In this document: positions 22,716-33,025 of the stretch, in pieces
Layout: the number at the start of each line of letters is the position of its first letter
Numbering within the stretch: the first letter of the stretch is position 1
DNA from: Membranipora membranacea
Taxonomy: Eukaryota > Bryozoa > Gymnolaemata > Cheilostomatida > Membraniporidae
Assembly: GCA_914767715.1 (NCBI GenBank)
Contig: OU612069.1
Span: 26,907,387 to 26,971,386, forward strand
Length of the DNA: 64,000 nucleotides
Reading direction: 5' to 3'
Position numbers and translations under genes: made by a program
Notes under the pieces: model-generated
The model's database searches: none
The model's input: the letters and a program-made list of their open reading frames with translations, nothing else
Told to the model about the DNA's origin: nothing

Positions 22716-23990
22716 ATCAAGAAGTTGAGGCAGGTATTACGAGACAGGGGGTGCCGGTACAAGGTGAGACAGCGCATAATTGAAATTGCATTGTTGTATC
22801 ATCTTAGTCCAGAAACTTCTAACTGCAGCACCAGAACGAAGGGCCGCAGTAATGATTGAGACATACGATCAAGGGCGGGACTTAATAGAGGTCCTCTAGT
22901 ATTCAGTTCCGCCGCCTTGGTCAGACTCCTGGAGTCTGACCAAGACATAAAAACAATCCTAACAGCATTCCCTATACTCCACACAGACGTGGACCAGGTA
23001 AGACGCTGAACAACTATGATCGATTCTACTTTATCGATATCAGTTTGCTCCTGCATGCTCCGTCACAGGTTCAGTAATTATGAGAAGATAGATAAAAATC
23101 TTGTCCTTGGGATTTATCATGTGAAATAGATTCTGTAGAGAGGTGTGCTTTTGAAACATCTTTGTTACTACAAGTTGGCAGAACAAAACACTCATATTTA
23201 TGGATGAGTTTGGATTGCAAATATTTCCTCATTCACAGAATGAATCACACATGTCCATGGGAGTAGTGCTCGCTTAGACAATTTGTCTCTCTCCTCTTTA
23301 TTTCCATAGGATTTCACTAGTTAGTTGTCTCCTTTTAGTCAATCGGGGCGCAATTCCACAATCGTCAATTCAACATTGAATATTTACATGCTATTTTAAC
23401 ACTGTGATCATGAGTGTGGATTTTTCACTTAGGTATTTTATATTTCAGAGAGGAAAAGAGTTGAAAGAAGCTCAACTAGAGTCGACATGTCAACACATCA
23501 GCCAAAACGGAGAATGTCTAATTCAAGTAGCCCATGACGTCTCAAATATCCGACTAAGTGACTGTTTCATTACCTGGTATCTCTTGTCCAGTTTCCTCCC
23601 TATTGAGACAGGGTGATGTCTTGTGAAAAGAACACACTGACATTCACACCAACAATGTATTGTAGGTGAGAACACTCACAATGAAAAAGTTATTGAGGAG
23701 CTTTGCAGCCGGTATAGCAGGCTACAGCACAAGCTACTCACTGAAGCAGGTAAGACAAACACATGCATTTGATTTTGCTTCGATTTTTAAAATAAACACT
23801 CATGGAAAAGAAACAGCTCTTGGTTGATAGTTCACTTTGAAATGTGTTAGCGTAGAATTAGAATCTGCATTTTTACAGGGTCAGGTTCTTCATCTAGCCC
23901 TGGTTCTAGAGGCAGATACAGACCCTAATGTGGAGAAGTGTGCAGTAGAGGAGACAATAGCCAGCATGGGTGGAATCAATAAGAGAAAAA
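22716..23990 (+). CDS. Exon chain of an unrecognised gene, including a 48-nt phase 1-1 exon
   Basis: Exon 22716-22763 (48 nt, phase 1-1, DQEVEAGITRQGVPVQ) is followed by 22808-22997, which begins VQKLLTAAPERRAAVMIETY and ends LLESDQDIKTILTAFPILHT before CAG/gtaaga. The two halves of that exon are in different frames, with a one-base slip near 22870-22880. Further candidates are 23449-23549 (RGKELKEAQLESTCQHISQN), 23666-23749 (84 nt, phase 1-1, NEKVIEELCSRYSRLQHKLL) and a last exon from 23880 ending in TAA near 23991. The repeated phase 1 borders support one gene. The helical, charged content suggests a coiled or alpha-helical protein. No family was recognised, and the frameshift may make it a pseudogene. 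Confidence 0.45.
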
Positions 23991-24075
23991 GGCAGTTATA
24001 ATAGGGATGGAAGAGAAGGTAATATGATCTCAAAGGGTCGGCGTTCATATTTGATGACAAACACCATAATTTCAG

Positions 24076-24152
24076 CTGAGTGCAGGCTAAAGAATTCTCA
24101 TTTCATTCTGGAATGTTGTGTTCTACACAACTTCTTAAGATCGCAGAGATAA
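24076..24152 (+). mobile_element. Harbinger (PIF) transposase scrap
   Basis: After a T-rich acceptor (ataatttcag) the frame reads AECRLKNSHFILECCVLHNF followed by LRSQR and a stop. The ending CCVLHNFLR is the conserved C-terminal signature of the DDE_Tnp_4 domain of Harbinger/HARBI1-like transposases. Nothing upstream matches the catalytic core, so only the end survives. It may be an exon of a relic that lost the rest. Confidence 0.65.
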
Positions 24153-26301
24153 GTAAATTACTGTCCGCCTGGGTTTGCTGACAATGTCGATTAAATGAAA
24201 ATTATGTTCAGGGAGCTCGGAGAAACGAAGGCCAAGGGCAGGTGTTGGCTGAAATACACCCAACTAACCACCGACGCACAGCGCATCGGCCCAGAAATTT
24301 GCTACTCTGCTTAGGCCTTTAATGATTTTTATCTCAATAAGATTATGTAGAAAAAAAGTTAATTGGAATGACAAAGCTTAAAATGAGCGGAGTTGCCATC
24401 TACTGGCAATGGTTCCTGATAACCACTGCTACCACCTCTTTGTAGACATGAGACCAACCATAATGGCTTAAATGACCTTTACATCAATTGAATTAATCAT
24501 TATTGGAAACAATAGATACCAAAAAAACTTTCATCAGAACTGGCTTCTAAAAAGGGAACAGCAGAATGAAGCAATGGTCCAAAAATACCGATATGGTGAG
24601 GTCAGTACAACATCCAGTCCATGTCCTAACAATGAAAATATCCGCGCTATAACAGTTAATAATTGAGTTTGCTGATTCAGAATTCCAAGTACTAACCAGA
24701 CACTAAAAGCAGGTAAAAAAACAAACAGCTTTTAGAAATGGCAAAAGCGAATTAGAAAAAAATTGATTCAACTAACAAGACATGACCTGTCGAGTACAGA
24801 CAACTTTATTGAAAAAAAAAACTGCTGCACATCAAACCCAGGAAGCAACTTGACACAGAAAAGTGCACTTTGTTCTGGATGTCAAAACTAATAGTGGAAA
24901 CATGCCTTTAAATTGTCCTGGTTGTGACAAGAAACAAGCATCATATAAAGAGGAAGGTAACACAGCGAGACTGCTGCCAACCTGCAGAAGCTTGCTTAAA
25001 TGGGAGAATCCCAAAACTGTGCTTCAGTTAGACACTATAATTAGTCCTCTTATATGTCGCATGTAACCTTTCCCAGGTCACTCCACAGCCGCTCATTGTG
25101 GTATAGGCCTAGGGATAATAGGGGCTGGCATAACATAAAGTTAAAGAAAAGTAATGAGTCTTAACATCGTGAATGCTGTGGAGAGCTCCTATAGCCAACT
25201 GAATAAACTCAAACAACTCGTCGGCCACCCTGCCACTTGTAGACAACATTGCTTACCCGTTACTGGCTACTGTTCAAAGGGATTTGGACAAGTGCTATGA
25301 CATACTGCCACAGGAAGACAAAATTCAACCATTCGAGCGGTTGATGATTAATCTCGAGATTGAGCGTCATTGCGCCCTACGGTGTGCAAAAAAATATGGG
25401 CCCCATCAACAGAAGGGAGGTCATTCCAAGCATGTGAAATCGTTCTATCTAGAATCTGAAAATGCTAGTCAAAACTGAAAGTTCCATGAGCGCTTGTGCA
25501 CAATAGTAACCAACACCCCACGGCTGAATGTACAAGCTTTCTTTCCATAAACGTCCATGAAAGATAACTTGTGCAAGACTCATGATGTATGTGTTAGTTG
25601 CTTGTCTAAACATGAACCAAGTGCTAAGAAAGCAAGAAAATAATATTGGACTCCCTGCATATATCACTGGCAAACTATCATTACATCTGATTTTTAGTAG
25701 CGGTCAATCACAGCCGAATCCTAGTGAAAGACAAGCCCAGCCACTCATCATTAAAATATTATCAAAATAGTATTCAGACAGGCAGAAATAGTTACTTGTC
25801 CCACTTTTCAACTGTTTAAAAAAAAGAGAAAGAAAATATTCCTGAAGTTTTAGGGAAAAAAAACAACACTGGTAGAAATGACTCAAAATATGTTGTTATT
25901 CATAGGCTTGCCATAATGATGGAGGTTTCACAGAGTCTAGCGGCAATCATCATAGCAATCCAACATCATTGGTGTGAAACTATTTCGTTGGGCCAATTTA
26001 AAGGTATGAGACATAGGCATAGGGCTTGGAAACTTCTCAATAACTGTTGTGACCCTAGGGTCTAGTATGTGTTCGCAGGTTTTTATACGGGTTACAAGCG
26101 AGAGTAGCCAACAGATGAGTTTCACGGTTGAATTCGAAACTAAGATTCCGACCCTCATGAGCACTATACACAAGCTTATCGAGAAGAGAGACAGTGCATG
26201 CAAATACTAATAAGTCAACACCAATTGCCACCACTAAAAATACTATCGGCCACTAACCAGAAGTTATCTACACTACAGGACGTACATAAACGGAATCATT
26301 C
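24153..26301. other. No firm gene; one possible coding patch
   Basis: Mostly AT-rich with short frames. The stretch 25284-25478 (KIQPFERLMINLEIERHCAL then CAKKYGPHQQKGGHSKH) and the Cys-containing frame at 24863-25066 (MPLNCPGCDKKQASYKEEGN) look more protein-like than the surroundings, but neither resembles a family I recognise and both lack clear splice partners. Confidence 0.35.
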
Positions 26302-26745
26302 TTGACACAGGAGGAGCCAAAGACTCCTGCATCAAGGGTGGACGGAATACTAATCGTCTATGACAATGTGAACCCATACGTCAAGCCCAGGCACCAGACC
26401 TTAACAAAAGGGAACAAGCTATACAGTATGACTCATGGTATCATTGTCCGAGACCGTGTCCCATCTTCACATCTGTCTAAAGAACCAGCCAAGGCGCCTG
26501 AGGAGCTTGTCCCTACCGAAATGATGCCTGCAGAATCTGACAGGTGCATTATCAACGCATCACTTATCAGGATTCTATGCTCGATCTGGTCAACCTCTGT
26601 CCCTAGCCTATCATGGATGGCCACCGCTACACCCAAGCACAAAATCTCGAGCTATACACACCAGAAAACTGAATTTGTTATTATCAATTTTTATAAGTTT
26701 ATGGTTAGAGGAGGGTTGGAATACTCACAACTTAACTTTGGTTAA
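26302..26745 (+). CDS. DUF6589-like protein fragment, first copy
   Basis: A 147-codon frame reads GILIVYDNVNPYVKPRHQTL, then MTHGIIVRDRVPSSHLS and EELVPTEMMPAESD. The pattern of a hydrophobic strand ending DN(V/I)N, then a short YxKxRxQ segment and an MTHxIxVRxR block, resembles DUF6589, a large family in transposon-rich invertebrate genomes whose members are thought to be transposon-derived. The region from base 26415 onward is duplicated downstream. The N-terminal part of the family is not visible upstream. The frame may be an internal exon; a CAG/GTGG-like context at its start was not evident. Confidence 0.55.
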   Translation: MTQEEPKTPASRVDGILIVYDNVNPYVKPRHQTLTKGNKLYSMTHGIIVRDRVPSSHLSKEPAKAPEELVPTEMMPAESDRCIINASLIRILCSIWSTSVPSLSWMATATPKHKISSYTHQKTEFVIINFYKFMVRGGLEYSQLNFG

Positions 26746-27546
26746 CCCGAGTATTTTTAACAACTGCGGTAAATAATCTGACTTGGTCAGATGATATTGG
26801 TATTGCGCAGCAGATGATACTGGTATTGCACAGCAGACAATATAATTGATGGTTTATCTTCAGGGTCTTAAAACTCGGAATGTACTGTATAACTATTTGG
26901 CACTCGGTTGTACTCAATATAAAAAAAAAGGCTAGAACAGGTTACCAGTTTCTGTCATAGGTGGAATCTATTGTTTGCAGCAAGCTATACAGTATGACTC
27001 ATGGTATCATTGTCCGAGACCGTGTCCCATCTTCACATCTGTCTAAAGAACCAGCCAAGGCGCCTGAGGAGCTTGTCCCTACCGAAATGATGCCTGCAGA
27101 ATCTGACAGGTGCATTATCAACGCATCACTTATCAGGATTCTATGCTCGATCTGGTCAACCTCTGTCCCTAGCCTATCATGGATGGCCACCGCTACACCC
27201 AAGCACAAAATCTCGAGCTATACACACCAGAAAACTGAATTCGTTATTATCAATTTTTATAAGTTTATGGTTAGAGGAGGGTTGGAATACTCACAACTTA
27301 ATATTGGTTAACCCGAGTATTTTTAACAACTGCGGTAAATAATCTGACTTGGTCAGATGATATTGGTATTGCGCAGCAGATGATACTGGTATTGCACAGC
27401 AGACAATATAATTGATGGTTTATCTTCAGGGTCTTAAAACTCGGAATGTACTGTATAACTATTTGGCACTCGGTTGTACTCAATATAAAAAAAAAGGCTA
27501 GAACAGGTTACCAGTTTCTGTCATAAGTGGAATCTATTGTTTGCAG
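26415..27546 (+). repeat. Recent 566-bp head-to-tail tandem duplication
   Basis: Copy one (26415-26980) and copy two (26981-27546) are adjacent and nearly identical. The differences I found are few: tttgttatt versus ttcgttatt, aactttggttaac versus aatattggttaac, and cataggtgg versus cataagtgg. Both start with caagctatacagtatg and end with ggaatctattgtttgcag. Direct abutment with no spacer indicates unequal exchange or replication slippage, or a false duplication in assembly. Confidence 0.97.
26981..27311 (+). CDS. DUF6589-like fragment, second (duplicated) copy
   Basis: This frame repeats the C-terminal part of the first copy almost exactly (KLYSMTHGIIVRDRV through MVRGGLEYSQL), with one visible residue change near the end (LNIG in place of LNFG). 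It lacks the upstream YDNVNPYVKPRHQ block because the duplication begins inside the frame, so it cannot encode the full domain. Confidence 0.6.
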
Positions 27547-27627
27547 TACTCATCGCCTTCTCAACTGTTTTTCTATAGTTTGTTTGGCAAGAAATGACCC
27601 TGAACTCCTAAAAAAGTTTTGTTTCAG

Positions 27628-27770
27628 GTCAACTTGGGCGTGATGATGAAAGACGAAAACAAAATCGACGAGCTCCTGGAAGTACTCACATATCATCAGA
27701 CCTTTGTCACCAAAAATGAATGTAAACTGGATCAAAAACTTTGTTTTAGTAAGTTAAGTATACAGTAACT
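27628..27770 (+). CDS. Candidate exon after the duplication
   Basis: A strong acceptor (tttgtttcag) precedes an open frame VNLGVMMKDENKIDELLEVL continuing TYHQTFVTKNECKLDQKL. The composition looks coding and its position after the DUF6589-like frame suggests a following exon of that gene. The family match is not certain, and the donor was not fixed. Confidence 0.35.
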
Positions 27771-28466
27771 GATACCTGGTCCTGCAGTATCCAAAAGAAA
27801 GGAAAATTTCTTCTAACTAGGGGTGGAACGAGTATCATACCCGGTACTGAATCTCGAGTTTGTTATCTCGGGTGTGACACCAGGCCAAGTCGGGTTTGAC
27901 TTGTTTGAATGTGCCAATTAATTACTATGTCGATATTTAGCCATTATTATGTCTTTGCAAACTACAATGTCCTTTTATCACATGAATTCACTTCATCTCA
28001 ATGAAGATCAATATAATTAGCATACCTCTGCAACATGAGCCCTTTCATGTGGCTGTATTCACTGTTTTGTTGCATCATCTAGGTCATAACACCATTCATT
28101 TGCAAACTTTTCACACAATTAGATTTCTGTCGTCTTCAGTTTTCTTTAGTTCTTCTTCAATGTGACCTAACCTAAGATTCTTACTTTGTAAACAATGATA
28201 AGATGTGGATCTCAAGGTAGTGCCAATCTCTTAGACTTGTGAGTTGAGGAAGCTTGGTCTACAGGCTAGATCTAGCGCTTGCAGGTAAAACTAGCACAAT
28301 TGATCTTACAAAGATTATTAATTGGATGCAGTTGTTTGTACTGAGTTTATTATAGTCACTTGAGTCCGGTGGAGAAAGAAAATTTTGGTTTTGTCTACTG
28401 GGACCAACCATACACACTAATTTCACTTCTTGCTTGGACAGATAGATAAGATACACCTAATCCAAA
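27771..28466. other. No feature recognised
   Basis: AT-rich sequence with no convincing open frame or repeat. Confidence 0.5.
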
Positions 28467-28623
28467 ATGAGTACCAGTCAATGCTGGAAAGTGTTTGCTA
28501 GGTCTGGTCAAAACAAGGTGGAATGCAACATATGCCAGAAGGTTCTATCAACTGGTAAGGAAAGATGGATCAACATCCAGCATGAAGAGACACCTAGCTA
28601 GGTATCATGATGAGTATCAATGA
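28467..28623 (+). pseudogene. BED-type zinc finger, one-base frameshift
   Basis: The frame starts ATG at 28467 (MSTSQCWKVFARSGQNKVEC) with CNIC as the first zinc pair, then LSTG. In the next frame the domain continues GSTSSMKRHLARYHDEYQ and stops at 28621-28623, supplying the HLARYH histidine pair. The frame change falls at about 28558-28567 (ggtaaggaaagatgg) and fits a single extra base. This is the classical BED finger, the DNA-binding domain of hAT transposases and ZBED proteins. No hAT catalytic domain follows; the next coding region is a pogo-like transposase. It is therefore an isolated first exon or a relic of a hAT element. Confidence 0.75.
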
Positions 28624-29138
28624 GTTTTTGGAATTTATTTTTTACGTTGTAGTCAAACGTTTTTATAAATAATTTTTAAGTAGTGGAGAGTGGTGAGGAT
28701 TGGGCCACGGGCTGTTTACAATAAACGGTTAATCACATGGCTTTGTTTACAAAGAATTATAATAGGTATGATGTCACTTCCCTTCTCCCTTGTTTGCCAA
28801 GCTTGAGAGACAAAGGTAAGCAGTAAAGTCAACAAAATTTTAAACTTCTATACCAAATGTAAATTCATTAGGTATAACAAAGCAACAAAATTTCACTCAA
28901 AGTTGTATTATTATGTTAGTAACTTTATTATCTGCGGGTGCTTGTAACAATATTATATTTTTTAAGATTAAAAAATTAATCATGATTTGTTCTGAATTTT
29001 CAATATTTCATGTCGACTTCCAAAACAGGAAATGGTGAGAGTTGGGCGTCTGTAATAATGTCAGTTACTGTTTCGTGATAATTAACCTTGTGAACCTAAA
29101 TTCTTTCTATTAACTTTTTGTCATTTGTGTCGTTTCAG

Positions 29139-30028
29139 ATTCAACTTTTTCCCACAAGATATATATTATAATATTGACGAAACAGGCTTTACGAATTTCC
29201 AGGCTCCATCTACAGTAGTATGTCAGGTCGGAAAGAAACAAGTTGGTGTTCTAACTTCTGGGGAGAGAGGACAGTATGGTCACCGTGCTATGCGCAATCA
29301 ATGCTGGCGGCTTGGCTATTCCTCCAATGTAATTCCTCGGGGAAAAGTGAACCCGGCCTTCCTCAATGGAGCCTTTCCTGGAGCAGAAGCTGCAGCTGCT
29401 AAATCTGGTTGGATGAACAGCGAGATATTCTCTGAGCAATACTTACTTTTCTTCATACGTCAAACAAGATGCTCAAGAGACCGCCCGATCCTTCTCATTA
29501 TGGACAATCAAGAATCTCACGTTTCGCTAAAAGCAATAACCACAGCCAAAGAAAATAGTATTGTAATACTAACGCTGCCTCCACACGTCTCATCGCCTGC
29601 AGCCATTACACCGAACTGTGTATGGGCCTATGAAACGGTGCTACAATAAACCCTGTGATGATTGGCTGCGGAGCCATCCAGGGCGTCATATCACCATATA
29701 TGAAATAGCCGAATTGACAGCGAGAGCTCACACTGTTGCTGTCACACCATCAAACATAAGATCTGGGTTTTATGCAACCGGGATTTACCCCATCAACAGC
29801 GACATCTTTCCAGATGATGCTTACCTGCCTTCGGATGGCACAGACCGCCCGCTCTGCCAACCCGTAGAGCTCCCCGAGCAGTTGCTAGCAGTGGCTGAGC
29901 CAACACAACGACTGCCAACACCAACCCAACCCAGCCTACCAGTAGGGGCCCCTGAGCAGTTGCCAGGGGTAGTCGAGCCGGACACTTCAGAAAAAAACTT
30001 GATTGAGGTTGAAACCAGGCAAAGGTGA
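29139..30028 (+). mobile_element. Pogo/Tigger-like DDE transposase, frame-broken, third acidic residue lost
   Basis: After the acceptor cgtttcag the protein reads DIYYNIDETGFTNFQAPST (first Asp in DETG), KKQVGVLTSGERG, then PAFLNGAFPG, SGWMNSEIFSEQYLLFFIRQ, and RPILLIMDNQESHVSLKAIT (second Asp in MDNxxSH). After a frameshift near 29578-29590 it continues as HTSHRLQPL followed by His where the family has Asp, then RCYNKPCDDWLRSHPGRHIT and TGIYPINSDIFPDDAYLPSD. A pair of compensating frameshifts flanks 29275-29340, where the correct reading is in another frame (VLCAINAGGLAIPPM). The DDD triad of this DDE_1 domain is therefore broken and the protein is not produced intact. A Pro-rich repeat-like tail (EQLLAVAEP, EQLPGVVEP) ends at the Gypsy junction near 30023. 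Its C-terminal tail reappears at 32280-32667. Confidence 0.85.
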
Positions 30029-31148
30029 TCGAACACAAGGAGACTGGGATCTTCTACTACCATCAATTATGAGAGGAATTCGCGCCACCCCACACTCAAC
30101 AACAATTGAAACACCCAACTACATGATGCTGGGAAGGGAATTGAGACAGCCGGATTCCATCACACTAGAAGAGCCACCCAGAGAAAAGACGCTGGTCCAG
30201 GAATATGCATTACAACAGTTGTAATGCATATTCCTGGAGTTACTGCATATTCCTGCAGTTACTGCAGGAGCTGATGAAAGACAGTGGAAACAGGCTAAGA
30301 AGTCGGCAGTATCAAATTAAACAGGGAGACTGAGGAACCAAATCTAAATCTCAGAGGTGATCTAGTCTGGCTTCGGAATCAACAAAGAAAAAAAGGGAGA
30401 CAATCCAAAACTAGCAGTCAAATATCAAAGACCGTATGAAATCATAGAGGTATTACCATATCACACATACCGCCTGCACTTTAATCAAAAAGAGAGTATA
30501 CAACACGAAGACAGGATCAAACTGTTTGTGGGAGATAAATCAGAAACAGAAGAGATAGTAGCAGTTGGCAACAAAGGACAGGCTTCTAGAGAATATCATG
30601 AAGAGGAACCAGACATCAGAATGGAGGAGATAATAGCTGCAAATAGTAAATGGCAGACCAACAACAGGAAGGATCAAAAACAAAGCGATTCACAGATATG
30701 GGTAACACCAAAAGTACCTAAGAGTAAGAATGGGACAAGCAGAGGAGAGATAGATCAAGAGAAACGATGAGAACAACCATTAGAATTACAATCACCCGGA
30801 AACACAGCCACAAATACCACCCAACTCATCAAAAAGGAGCCAGGATCAGCAGATGATTCAGAAGGAAACAAAGGAGTACCCACTATTATCATCACAGAGG
30901 GGGCAGAAACAAATAACACTAGTGGAGAGAGGGCCCCACTACAACAAGGGAGACATGATACAGATGCAAACCAGAACAAGAGAAGAGATGAAGAACAACA
31001 AGTTGTTAACATCACTGACACTACCAACCGTGATGATAAGTTACACAAACCCGGACCAACTACTACTGTCAGAAGAAGTGAGAGACTAAGAGGAGCCCCT
31101 ACTCAATACATGGACTACACAGTCCTTCCGGTAACTGTAAATTGCTGA
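30023..31148 (+). mobile_element. Ty3/Gypsy-like pol 3' end: integrase C-terminal part
   Basis: The stretch from about 30023 reads GDWDLLLPSIMRGIRATPHS then NYMMLGRELRQPDSITLEEP, the usual end of the integrase catalytic core where host-range elements show TPxxLMxGRxxRxP. After a damaged part (palindrome 30197-30237 and frameshifts) it continues VWLRNQQRKKG, LAVKYQRPYEIIEVLPYHTY and IQHEDRIKLF, a GPY/F-type module in an SH3-like C-terminal domain. A long acidic tail follows, ending RRSERLRGAPTQYMDYTVLP and a stop at 31146-31148. Gag, protease, RT and RNase H are absent, so the element is 5'-deleted. It interrupts the pogo-like transposon. Only annotation is given; the frame is not intact. Confidence 0.8.
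30197..30237. repeat. Near-perfect 41-bp palindrome inside the Gypsy pol
   Basis: Left arm CCAGGAATATGCATTACAAC (30197-30216), one central base, and right arm 30218-30237 as its exact complement. Further partial copies (gcatattcctg, cagttactgcag) follow to 30262. The inverted copy introduces a stop in the pol frame. It looks like a template-switch or fold-back repair product. Confidence 0.95.
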
Positions 31149-31363
31149 ACAGGCTGAACGGACTGAACAGCTGAACAGAATTTCTCAGACTATAATTATT
31201 ATTTGTAGTCATTTCTCTGGGTGACTATCACTTCTCAAACACATTCCTCTTAACCAAATGATTTGATGAGTCACTAAGTTCCTGTTGGCACCTAATATAA
31301 CCTATTTAGGACAAGCAAATGAAGCAATCAATGTGCCATTTCTGATAAAATTCCAACACTCTA

Positions 31364-31485
31364 TGCCTTTTATATAATAACAATGTACATGTGCTATGTA
31401 ATAGCGCGCTGGAATCCCGACAAGTGCCTTTTATATTATTTCAATGTACATGTACTATGTAATAGCGCGCTGGAATGCCGACACG
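31364..31485 (+). repeat. 61-bp tandem repeat in the LTR U3
   Basis: Two good copies start tgccttttatat at 31364 and 31425 and share acatgt and tgtaatagcgcgctggaat. Two more diverged copies follow to about 31600 (gtggcttttgtat, aagtgtttttgtat). Repeated U3 blocks often hold enhancer sites in LTR retrotransposons. Confidence 0.9.
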
Positions 31486-31620
31486 ATGTGGCTTTTGTAT
31501 GAATTTACATGTATGTTGCATCATTGTAATACCGAACAGGGATTCCAACACTAAGTGTTTTTGTATAAGACTTCATGTTTGCTGACTCATTTTGGCTTTC
31601 CGTCACTTAGTGCCTTATCA

Positions 31621-31628
31621 TATAAAAG
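31621..31628 (+). promoter_or_regulatory. Candidate LTR TATA box
   Basis: TATAAAAG lies downstream of the U3 tandem repeats and upstream of a GC-richer leader (tgacgcattcgctcagtag), a normal place for an RNA polymerase II core promoter of an LTR. Start site would fall near 31650. Confidence 0.55.
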
Positions 31629-32279
31629 TGGACATTTTTCCTTGCTGTGACGCATTCGCTCAGTAGAAGTTACACTGAACACATCTACATGTAATATTAC
31701 TGTTGCTGTTACCTATTACAAGATAAAGATAAAGATACTACACTGGATAAACTTCCGCTTCATCTAGCCTGTACTTACGTGTAAAATCACTACCAAGCAG
31801 TTAGACTTTACACCTTTGAAGACTTCTTGCTGTCTCGGATAAATAGTGTTCTGTGGATTATTTGCTACTCTCATCTGGATTACTGAGCTCTTATCATCAC
31901 TTCGGTCTGTTTCGCCAGTGATCGTGTACTCATCTCTTGTGCAAGTCTCGTGTGATATCGCATCAAGTTGATCACATTACTGTCACCTCTGGAAAATTAT
32001 AAATAGAGTGACAATTTTTGGATTTGTTAAATACGGACAATCGATAGAAGAAATTGAGCAGTAATTATTGATACAACGATATCAAAGTCAAGACGAGTGG
32101 TATATGTACGATTAGTGGACATTGACTCATTACACTAAAATCTTCCACTTGTTGAAGTTGTCCCATCGATAAAATTGAGGAGACAACTTTTGTCGGCTTT
32201 TAACACGACTACCATTAAAATAAGGATCCACTACACGACAGAAAAAACCTGTCAAAAAAAGAAACAACAGCCCATCAAG

Positions 32280-32667
32280 CCAGAGGCTTCTGAAGAAGAA
32301 ATGTAAACCGTGCTGACTGATTCGGAAGAGTACTCAGAGGATGAACGAACCAGGTCGAATGTTGTCGAGGAGAGAACACTGCAGGCTGGAGAGCATGTTC
32401 TTGTTAAATACAAGACTTAGAAAAAAAACAGAGTTATACTACATCGAAGTCATAGAAAAAGTCGAAGGGAATCATCTCACTGTTAACTTCATAAGGAGGA
32501 AAATGGGCAGTACGACCCAATTCGTTTCTGTCGAGGATCGCGACAACAAAGTAGCAGCTGATTCAGTGGTGCTCATCCTAGGCATGCCCATCAGTGTAGG
32601 AGGATCAAGCAGATGTATACAAGCTGTCATATTTGGTATTGACTTAAGCATGTACAATGTGCAATAA
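32280..32667 (+). mobile_element. C-terminal tail of the interrupted pogo-like transposase
   Basis: The frame reads EASEEE, a stop, then TVLTDSEEYSEDERTRSNVV, followed by LQAGEHVLVKYKT, a stop, KKKTELYYIEVIEKVEGNHL, TVNFIRRKM and VVLILGMPISVGGSSR, ending DLSMYNVQ. The pattern VLVKY...YIEVIEKV...VNFIRRK resembles the small SH3-like C-terminal module (GxWVLVKY...GxVxxxxxxxxVxFLRK) often found at the end of pogo-type DDE proteins in invertebrates, after a TDTPEK-like linker. Its position right after the Gypsy LTR, on the same strand as the transposase core, indicates the two halves were one gene split by the Gypsy insertion. Confidence 0.6.
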
Positions 32668-33025
32668 GCAAATATATGCTCCATCTAACTCATGGCTTGT
32701 TGCAATCACTTTTTAGTTGACAAATAAATGTATTAAGCTTGTATTAACATTGTGGCCCAACACTCCCTAAGTCCCGGTCCGACACTCACCATCATGAGGG
32801 AGAGTTCGGCCGTTTCTATTTATTCGCGATAGGTAGAATTTCTCGGAACTTTAACTTTCCTAAAACTTAAAGTAAGCAGACAAAGAGTAACGAATACAAC
32901 CTGGTCAGTCAAAACAAAAGAGCCCAGGAGCTAAAGATTAAACTGACTGCAGCATACTGGTACATCAAAAGCAGCTTTAGTCTTCCCTCCGAGTCGACGC
33001 TGGCTGAATAAGGACATTAACAACT
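32668..33025. other. Flank, no feature recognised
   Basis: Probably the 3' UTR and terminal part of the pogo-like element, containing aataaatg near 32725, then unassigned sequence. Termini were not found. Confidence 0.4.

Larger units (their letters stand above)
31149..31990 (+). mobile_element. 3' LTR-like region of the Gypsy element
   Basis: The non-coding region directly after the pol stop contains U3-like tandem repeats (31364-31485), a TATA box and a following transcribed-like leader, as expected of an LTR. Exact TG...CA limits were not determined because no second LTR is present for comparison. Positions after about 31990 may already be pogo-like sequence or a leader. Confidence 0.5.

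Noticed and set aside
26433-27208. Pair of identical 69-codon minus-strand frames
   Set aside because: Shadows of the DUF6589-like plus-strand frame in the two duplicated units.
29793-30066. Two minus-strand frames opposite the pogo-like tail
   Set aside because: Antisense of the Pro/Glu-rich transposase tail.
30755-31048. 97-codon minus-strand frame with Cys/Ser-rich content
   Set aside because: Antisense shadow of the Gypsy pol tail, which reads sensibly on the plus strand.
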